DNA of 11,594 nt from Desulfobacterales bacterium (GTDB taxonomy: Bacteria > Desulfobacterota > Desulfobacteria > Desulfobacterales > C00003106): assembly GCA_030594505.1 (NCBI GenBank), contig JAUVFC010000031.1:1-11594 (forward strand), written 5' to 3'. A program made the translations under genes and the position numbers. Every line of letters starts with the position of its first letter. The first letter of the stretch is position 1. The notes beneath the pieces were generated by a model. That model worked only from the letters and a program-made list of their open reading frames with translations, ran no database searches and was not told where the DNA came from. Below are positions 6,642-11,594 of the stretch, one piece after another.

Positions 6642-6647
6642 TTTCCT
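6642..6647 (-). promoter_or_regulatory. Ribosome binding site deciding the phoH start
   Basis: AGGAAA on the minus strand gives an AGGA core five bases from the ATG at 6638. The alternative ATG at 6653 is preceded only by an AT-rich run without any purine-rich core. Confidence 0.5.
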
Positions 6648-6662
6648 GACCATATAATGCGA

Positions 6663-6691
6663 AAGGTATCAGAAGGTAAAAACAGAGTCAA
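6663..6691 (-). promoter_or_regulatory. Candidate promoter of the phoH-HD-ybeY-pdxJ operon
   Basis: On the minus strand TTGACT (6691-6686) is separated by 17 bases from TACCTT (6668-6663). The -35 is 5/6 but the -10 only 3/6. Transcription would begin near 6656, giving a leader of about 18 bases to the ATG at 6638 and almost none to the ATG at 6653, which agrees with the downstream start. A perfect TATAAT also occurs farther upstream on this strand beside the 10-bp tandem repeat (6756-6775), without a good -35. Confidence 0.35.
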
Positions 6692-6755
6692 GGGTCTCAA
6701 ATTAGTGGGATAGAATATAGAATTATGACTCCCGCTCGCATGTAATCTATCATTA

Positions 6756-6775
6756 TATACTAAAATATACTAAAA
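6756..6775. repeat. Tandem 10-bp repeat, two exact copies
   Basis: TATACTAAAA occurs at 6756-6765 and again at 6766-6775. It lies about 120 bp upstream of phoH. One helical turn per unit would suit a regulator binding site, but the sequence is AT-rich and two copies could arise by slippage. Confidence 0.55.
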
Positions 6776-6830
6776 TAGCTTGACCAATATTTTTCAATTC
6801 GATAGCATAAATTAAAAGAATAACGGCCAT

Positions 6831-6965
6831 AATTGATGATTTCGTAAAAAATCAAATTTCCCCTCCCCTGTCGAAGATTCCGCTTGCGGGGGTGGGAGGG
6901 GACAACCCCAGCCCTCTCCCGTCGAGGGAGAGGGGGTATTTTGGACTTTTTACGAAACCATAATT
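6831..6965. repeat. MITE-like element with terminal inverted repeats and internal hairpins
   Basis: The ends carry an 11-bp perfect inverted repeat, TTTCGTAAAAA (6840-6850) and TTTTTACGAAA (6947-6957). With one mismatch and one single-base gap this extends outward through AATT-ATGR to about 6831 and 6965. Inside are two strong hairpins: TCCCCTCCC (6859-6867) with GGGAGGGGA (6894-6902), whose loop holds CCGC-TT-GCGG (6880-6889), and CCCTCTCCC (6912-6920) with GGGAGAGGG (6926-6934) around a five-base loop. There is no reading frame. Its size and form match a non-autonomous miniature transposable element or a palindromic intergenic repeat; folded RNA could also stop or insulate transcription between the divergent phoH and activase genes. 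No target-site duplication is clear. Confidence 0.65.
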
Positions 6966-6998
6966 AGAATTGAAGTATTTTTTTGTAGTTGAGGAAAA

Positions 6999-7017
6999 TC
7001 AGATGATGTTTATCTGA
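6999..7017. promoter_or_regulatory. Inverted repeat upstream of the activase gene, possible operator
   Basis: TCAGAT (6999-7004) and ATCTGA (7012-7017) form a 6-bp inverted repeat around 7 bases, centred about 48 bp before the ATG at 7056. It could be an operator or a small leader hairpin. No convincing -35/-10 pair for the activase gene was found nearby; TTGAGG (6989-6994) with TATCTG (7011-7016) is only a weak candidate. Confidence 0.3.
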
Positions 7018-7055
7018 GATATTGTCATTTTTTTCAGCAGCAGGGAGAGGTATCC

Positions 7056-10000
7056 ATGAAAAAGGGAGCGACTACTTTACATGACACTCCATTACACCTC
7101 GGAATAGACATAGGGTCCGTCAGTGTCAACACTGTCCTCCTCGACTCAAAAAAGAATGTAATCTTCGATAATTATACCCGAACCAAAGGAGAACCGCTCA
7201 AAGCGACTGTCAAGGTTCTTTCCGGACTTCTCTCAACCGTGCCCGTCAAAAATATCCTTTCATGCTCTGTTACCGGTACCGGGGGGGCCCTGGTCGCCCG
7301 TCAATTGGGTGGAATCTTTGTCAATGAAATTATTGCTCAGGCCAAAGCGGTCGAATGGTGCCACCCGGAAGCAAGGACAATCATTGAGATGGGAGGCGAA
7401 GACGCCAAGTTGATATTGGTAGGCCGGGAGGACGGCGGTGAACTCGCGATACATGACTTTGCCATGAACACCATGTGCGCGGCCGGCACAGGCTCCTTTT
7501 TGGACCAGCAGGCTCACAGGCTCGGATATTCCATAGAAGAGTTCAGTTCCCTGGCCCTCAAATCCGAAACACCCCCACGGCTTGCAGGCCGTTGCAGCGT
7601 CTTTGCAAAAACCGACATGATCCACCTCCAGCAGGGGGCGACTCCGGACTACGATATTATTGCCGGACTCTGCTTTGCTATGGCGCGAAACCTCAAGAGC
7701 AATATCGGAAAAGGGAAAAAAGTACGGCCTCCTGTCTCTTTTCAGGGTGGCGTGGCGGCCAATATGGGAGTCCGGAGGGCATTTGAATCGATCCTGAAGC
7801 TCTCTCCGGACGAACTGATCATACCGGAGTTTTTCTTTTCAATGGGCGCCGTAGGGGCCGCGCTGACAACTATAGAAAATAAAAAACGTTGGAAGCCGTT
7901 TAAAGGAATCGAACGGCTTCAGGAGTATATTGCCGTTCATACCTCGGAGGCAAAACGCCTCCCTCCCCTGTTGATAAAGAAAAAACCAAAGTATGAAAGC
8001 CGGGATAAAATCAATGCCGTATCCATGACTTCTGATGACTCCCGCCTCGATGTCTATCTTGGATTAGACGTCGGTTCCATCAGTACCAATGTTGTGTTGA
8101 TGGATACACAAAAGAACCTGGTGGCAAAGGCCTATTTGATGACCGCCGGCCGTCCCCTGGAGGCGGTAAAGAAGGGGCTTTCAATCATCGGCGAAAAGTG
8201 GGCGGAGCGCGTGCGTGTGATGGGTGCGGCTACCACGGGATCGGGAAGATACCTGACCGGCGACTTTATCGGAGCGGACATCATAAGAAATGAGATTACC
8301 GCCCAGGCAACCGCGGCCGCGGATATAGATCCTGAGGCAGACACGATCTTTGAAATAGGGGGTCAGGATTCCAAGTATATCAGCCTCGATAACGGTGTGA
8401 TCGTAGATTTTATGATGAACAAGGTCTGCGCGGCAGGGACCGGCTCTTTCCTTGAAGAACAGGCGGAAAAACTGGGGATTTCTATTAAAGAAGAATTTGG
8501 GGACCTTGCCCTTTCTTCAAAGCGTCCGGTGCGCCTTGGGGAACGGTGTACTGTCTTTATGGAATCAGACCTGGTCCATTATCAACAACAGGGGTGCGAA
8601 AAAGAGGATCTTGTAGCCGGTCTCAGCTACTCGATCGTGGAAAATTACCTCAACCGTGTGGTGGAAGACCGACGGGTCGGGAACCGGATATTTTATCAAG
8701 GGGCCACAGCCCAAAATCAGGGTATCGTGGCCGCCTTTGAAAAGGTTACGGGGAAACCGATTACAGTTCCCGAACATTGCGACGTAACCGGCGCCATCGG
8801 GGCCGCGCTTCTTGCCATGAAAGAGCGAAATTGGAAACAGAGCGCGTTCAAAGGATTTGAACTGAGCAAATCCGGGTATACGATTAAATCGTTTGAGTGC
8901 GGGCATTGCCCTAACAGGTGTGAAATACGGAAGGTAAAGGTTGAAGGGAGCAAGCCGCTTTTCTACGGGAGTCGATGTGAACGGTACGAAGTGGGGGAGA
9001 AAAAGACCAGAGGGGAGGGGATGCCGGACCTTTTCAGGGAACGGGAACAATGGCTTCTTGAGACACCGTTTTTGGAGGTATTAAGGACAGGAAAACGAGG
9101 AACCATAGGGATCCCCCGAACAATGTTCTTTCTTGAACTGATGCCGTTCTGGATCACCTTTTTCGAATCTTTGGGATATTCCGTCGTCATCTCCGAACAG
9201 ACCAACAAAAGACTGATCGGAAAGGGCGTGGAGCGGATGGTAGCTGAGACCTGTTTTCCGATCAAAGTGGCACATGGTCACATCCTTGATCTGATCGATA
9301 AAGGGATCGATACAATCTTCCTTCCCCATATTGTTGACCTGAAAAAACAATCCCGGGATTTTCAGTTCAGCTATCTGTGCCCTTATGTGCAGACACTTCC
9401 TTATACAGTACATTCTGCCATTAATTTCAAGGAATTGGGAGCCCACGTCATTCAGCCTGTCCTCTATTTCGGACGTGGGTACGGGCAACTTCTTCGCGGA
9501 CTCAAACGGCTCGGAGATATGCTCGGTGTCCCTTCCGGCGAGATCCGCGGGGCCACGGAACAGGCCGAAGCGGCACAGGAAAGGTTCTATCGCAGGATAA
9601 GGCATCGCGGGGAAGAGGTACTTTCCGGGCTCAAGCCCGGGGAAAAGGCAATGGTTGTGGTAAGCAGGCCTTACAACGGATACGACCCGGGGATCAATCT
9701 CAACCTTCCCAAAAAACTCAGGGACCTGGATACCCTGGCCGTTCCCATGGACTTTCTTCCACTTGATGCAATCAGGGGGTCATTGGACGTAAAAAGCCAT
9801 TATTGGAAATTCGGCCAAAAGATTATGAGCGCCGCGGAATTGATCAGGGAAGACCCGCGTCTGTTTGCTGTCTACATCACCAACTTCGGATGCGGACCGG
9901 ACTCCTTCATCGCTCATTTCTTCAGAGATTCTCTCAAGGGAAAACCTTACCTGGAAATAGAAATAGACGAGCACAGCGCTGACGTAGGTGCTATAACCCG

Positions 10001-11294
10001 CCTTGAGGCATTTTTGGACAGCTTGAAACACTATACGCCCGAAGCAGAAACCAGGGCCCATGTCGTCCCGCTGGGAGCTAAAAAGACCGGCACGCGCAAG
10101 GTGTTCATACCTGCCATGTCGGATCAGGCATTTTCCATTGCATCGGCCTTTAAGGCGTGCGGGATCGAATCCGAGGTACTCCCGGAATCCGATGATGACT
10201 CTCTCAGTCTCGGGCGTCAACTCACCTCCGGAAAGGAATGTTATCCGTGTATCCTGACAACGGGAGATATGGCAAAGCGCTTAAACCGGCCGGACTTTGA
10301 TCCGGACAGGTCCGCCTTTTTTATGCCCTCGGGCACAGGCCCGTGCCGGTTCGGCCAGTATCATAGGTTCCATCGGCTCGTGCTGAACGAACTCGGATAC
10401 CCCCAGGTGCCGATCTACGCCCCCACTCAAAGTGAAGCGCTTTATAGAGAACTCGGCATGGTGAACAAAGATTTCGCACGACTTTCCTGGCAGGGGGTTG
10501 TCGCCATTGACTTGTTAGAAAAGGCGTTGAGAAAGCGCCGTCCCTATGAAACCAAACCCGGCGAGACAGATCGGGTCTATCAACGCGCCCTCAAAGAGGT
10601 GAGCAGCACCATCGAGAGAAGGGGTTCTCTGAGGCAGACATTGATCAGGGTCCGAAAATCTTTTGACGGCGTTTCAACAAACGGCGTTTCAACAAACGGG
10701 GCTCCGCGTAAACCGGTTGTCGGGATTGTGGGGGAGATCTATACCCGCGCGAATCGTTTTGCCAATGAAGATGTTGTCAGAAAGATAGAGTCGCTGGGCG
10801 GGGAGGTATGGATGCCTCCGATTGCCGAATGGCTCCTCTATATCAACTTTATCGCCATGGACCGAAGCCTGAAGCACCGTCGTCTAAAAACATTTTTGGG
10901 CACGCTCTGGACGGACCGGATACAAAAGAGAGACGAACATCGCCTCGGCGACGCATTCATGGGAAGCAAACATTATCCCAAGGACCCGGAGATACTAAAA
11001 ATCGTCCTGAACGCGCGGCCATATCTGCACCGCGCCTTCCGGGGAGAAGCAATCTTAAGTGTCGGAAAGACTATCGAATTCATACAAAAAGGGGCCGCGG
11101 GCGTTCTCAATGTCATGCCGTTTACCTGTATGCCCGGCACCATCACGAACGCACTGTTAAAACGGTGCAGGGAAGAACACGACAACATTCCGTTTCTGAA
11201 TATGGCCTACGACGGCCAGGCCCAAACCAACACAATGACTCGCCTGGAGGCATTCATGTACCAGGTGAAACGGTTTCATGAAAACAGGAAATAA
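7056..11294 (+). CDS. Fused acyl-CoA dehydratase activase-like protein (two BadF/BcrA-type ATPase modules plus 2-hydroxyacyl-CoA dehydratase-like region)
   Basis: A predicted cytoplasmic iron-sulfur ATPase of 1412 residues. Module 1 (about 14-275) and module 2 (about 333-590) are separate BadF/BadG/BcrA/BcrD-type ASKHA domains: GIDIGSVSVN and GLDVGSISTN (phosphate-1), EMGGEDAK (111-118) and EIGGQDSK (433-440). Each has the two cluster cysteines of HgdC-type activators, C-A-A-G-T-G-S-F (Cys141, Cys458) and G-R/E-R-C or G-R-C (Cys180, Cys498). Next come a CxxCxxxC connector (Cys615, 618, 622, plus Cys641), a DUF2229-like part (about 680-990; Cys733, 775, 946) and a C-terminal HgdB-like part (about 1014-1412; Cys1062, 1065, 1097, 1358). 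HgdC-type activators push single electrons into dehydratase or benzoyl-CoA reductase clusters using ATP. The reaction here is unknown. The ATG at 7056 follows GAGAGG by 5 bases. It is monocistronic within the window, with no dehydratase or CoA-transferase neighbours. Confidence 0.93.
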   Translation: MKKGATTLHDTPLHLGIDIGSVSVNTVLLDSKKNVIFDNYTRTKGEPLKATVKVLSGLLSTVPVKNILSCSVTGTGGALVARQLGGIFVNEIIAQAKAVEWCHPEARTIIEMGGEDAKLILVGREDGGELAIHDFAMNTMCAAGTGSFLDQQAHRLGYSIEEFSSLALKSETPPRLAGRCSVFAKTDMIHLQQGATPDYDIIAGLCFAMARNLKSNIGKGKKVRPPVSFQGGVAANMGVRRAFESILKLSPDELIIPEFFFSMGAVGAALTTIENKKRWKPFKGIERLQEYIAVHTSEAKRLPPLLIKKKPKYESRDKINAVSMTSDDSRLDVYLGLDVGSISTNVVLMDTQKNLVAKAYLMTAGRPLEAVKKGLSIIGEKWAERVRVMGAATTGSGRYLTGDFIGADIIRNEITAQATAAADIDPEADTIFEIGGQDSKYISLDNGVIVDFMMNKVCAAGTGSFLEEQAEKLGISIKEEFGDLALSSKRPVRLGERCTVFMESDLVHYQQQGCEKEDLVAGLSYSIVENYLNRVVEDRRVGNRIFYQGATAQNQGIVAAFEKVTGKPITVPEHCDVTGAIGAALLAMKERNWKQSAFKGFELSKSGYTIKSFECGHCPNRCEIRKVKVEGSKPLFYGSRCERYEVGEKKTRGEGMPDLFREREQWLLETPFLEVLRTGKRGTIGIPRTMFFLELMPFWITFFESLGYSVVISEQTNKRLIGKGVERMVAETCFPIKVAHGHILDLIDKGIDTIFLPHIVDLKKQSRDFQFSYLCPYVQTLPYTVHSAINFKELGAHVIQPVLYFGRGYGQLLRGLKRLGDMLGVPSGEIRGATEQAEAAQERFYRRIRHRGEEVLSGLKPGEKAMVVVSRPYNGYDPGINLNLPKKLRDLDTLAVPMDFLPLDAIRGSLDVKSHYWKFGQKIMSAAELIREDPRLFAVYITNFGCGPDSFIAHFFRDSLKGKPYLEIEIDEHSADVGAITRLEAFLDSLKHYTPEAETRAHVVPLGAKKTGTRKVFIPAMSDQAFSIASAFKACGIESEVLPESDDDSLSLGRQLTSGKECYPCILTTGDMAKRLNRPDFDPDRSAFFMPSGTGPCRFGQYHRFHRLVLNELGYPQVPIYAPTQSEALYRELGMVNKDFARLSWQGVVAIDLLEKALRKRRPYETKPGETDRVYQRALKEVSSTIERRGSLRQTLIRVRKSFDGVSTNGVSTNGAPRKPVVGIVGEIYTRANRFANEDVVRKIESLGGEVWMPPIAEWLLYINFIAMDRSLKHRRLKTFLGTLWTDRIQKRDEHRLGDAFMGSKHYPKDPEILKIVLNARPYLHRAFRGEAILSVGKTIEFIQKGAAGVLNVMPFTCMPGTITNALLKRCREEHDNIPFLNMAYDGQAQTNTMTRLEAFMYQVKRFHENRK
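10668..10697 (+). repeat. In-frame 15-bp tandem duplication within the activase gene
   Basis: GGCGTTTCAACAAAC occurs twice in succession (10668-10682, 10683-10697), encoding GVSTN twice at residues 1205-1214. It falls between two blocks of the C-terminal dehydratase-like region, just before KPVVGIVGEIYTR, where a flexible linker is expected. It is most likely a recent slippage duplication that is tolerated in a linker. Confidence 0.9.
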
Positions 11295-11485
11295 GGATAA
11301 AGACGCAAGGTAAGGCAGGATGTGATGCGTTGACAGATTCCCCCCCGACTCCTGCTTTGAGCTATCAGCTTTGAGCCACGGCCGTGGGTCGTGTAACTTC
11401 TACACACTTGTCCCCCTCATTTTCCCGCAAATTGTTTCGTTTCGTTACAGCCAGATCGTTACAACCGGGAGAAATCCAAGATTTA
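11295..11485. other. Intergenic region after the activase gene
   Basis: No gene is supported. A possible hairpin pairs 11312-11320 with 11350-11358 (nine pairs including one G-T, loop of 29) but has no T-run, so it is a poor terminator. A 12-bp perfect palindrome, CCACGGCCGTGG, lies at 11376-11387. Short repeats of the GCTTTGAGC type overlap both. Confidence 0.4.
11354..11376. repeat. Degenerate GCTTTGAGCTATCA-type intergenic repeat, first cluster
   Basis: GCTTTGAGC occurs at 11354-11362 and 11368-11376, spaced at a 14-bp period by TATCA. A further copy, CTTTGAGCTATAAGCTT at 11547-11563, matches 11355-11371 at 16 of 17 bases. These look like copies of a short dispersed intergenic repeat. Confidence 0.5.
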
Positions 11486-11514
11486 TTGACATTTCAAAAG
11501 GATAAGGGTATATT
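11486..11514 (+). promoter_or_regulatory. Near-consensus sigma70-like promoter facing the right edge
   Basis: TTGACA (11486-11491, perfect) is followed after an ideal 17-base spacer by TATATT (11509-11514, 5/6). Transcription would start near 11521 and run rightward out of the window. No start codon with a ribosome binding site and lasting frame follows within the remaining 74 bases, so the target is an unseen gene or RNA. Confidence 0.55.
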
Positions 11515-11546
11515 TGCCCCTAAGTCATGGAGCTTTTTTGTTTTTT

Positions 11547-11563
11547 CTTTGAGCTATAAGCTT
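11547..11563. repeat. Degenerate intergenic repeat, second copy
   Basis: CTTTGAGCTATAAGCTT differs from 11355-11371 at one base. It lies just downstream of the predicted transcription start of the 11486-11514 promoter, so it would be in that transcript's leader. Confidence 0.5.
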
Positions 11564-11594
11564 CTGGGCATATGAGTCAAACGTAGATTGACCT

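Noticed and set aside
9081..9605. 174-codon minus-strand frame opposite the activase gene
   Set aside because: It is antisense to well-conserved activase sequence and shows no family motif; the sense frame accounts for the open stretch.
10808..11281. 157-codon plus-strand frame inside the activase gene
   Set aside because: It lies wholly within the activase gene in another frame, its product is low-complexity and rich in Arg, Pro and His, and it has no recognisable domain. It is a shadow of the GC-rich coding frame.
11312..11358. Intrinsic terminator for the activase gene
   Set aside because: A nine-pair stem can be drawn, but its loop is 29 bases and no T-run follows.
11384..11575. 63-codon plus-strand frame at the right end
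   Set aside because: It begins with GTG, has no ribosome binding site, lies in repeat-rich DNA, would run through the predicted promoter and resembles no family I recognise.

Overview
The window looks like chromosomal DNA from an anaerobic bacterium, most plausibly a deltaproteobacterium-type organism (Desulfobacterota sensu lato). This is inferred from three things: the conserved cluster phoH - PgpH-type HD phosphohydrolase - ybeY - pdxJ (- acpS); a very large fused acyl-CoA dehydratase activase-like protein of a kind typical of strict anaerobes; and the style of the intergenic repeats. No rRNA, tRNA, CRISPR array or complete insertion sequence is visible.

Layout. Positions 1-111 (minus) hold the N-terminal end of a HicB-family antitoxin that runs off the left edge. 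Just upstream of it are a promoter, a ribosome binding site and the first codons of an AbrB/MazE-family antitoxin broken by a nonsense codon. acpS (minus, 433-810) follows. A 214-bp spacer (811-1024) holds two overlapping, oppositely directed sigma70-like promoters, one for acpS and one for a rightward GAF-GGDEF gene (1025-2143). The GGDEF gene runs tail-to-tail into pdxJ with a 14-bp overlap, so it sits between pdxJ and acpS, which are often adjacent in other genomes.

Positions 2130-6638 form a tight leftward operon, transcribed as phoH -> PgpH-like 7TM-HD protein -> ybeY -> pdxJ. phoH and the HD gene share one base (TAATG), and the HD gene overlaps ybeY by 98 bp. The products serve RNA/ribosome maturation (PhoH, YbeY), probable cyclic-di-AMP breakdown (7TM-HD) and pyridoxal phosphate synthesis (PdxJ). 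AcpS supplies holo-acyl carrier protein.

The roughly 400-bp gap at 6654-7055 contains the operon promoter region, a 10-bp tandem repeat and a 135-bp terminal-inverted-repeat element with strong internal hairpins (MITE-like). The right half is one 1412-residue gene (7056-11294). It fuses two BadF/BcrA/HgdC-type ASKHA ATPase modules, a cysteine-rich connector and a large region resembling 2-hydroxyacyl-CoA dehydratase subunits, itself apparently in two halves. It looks like a one-polypeptide version of an ATP-driven electron injector plus its iron-sulfur acceptor; its substrate is not known.

The final 300 bp (11295-11594) are intergenic, with short degenerate repeats, a 12-bp palindrome and a near-consensus rightward promoter aimed at something beyond the window.
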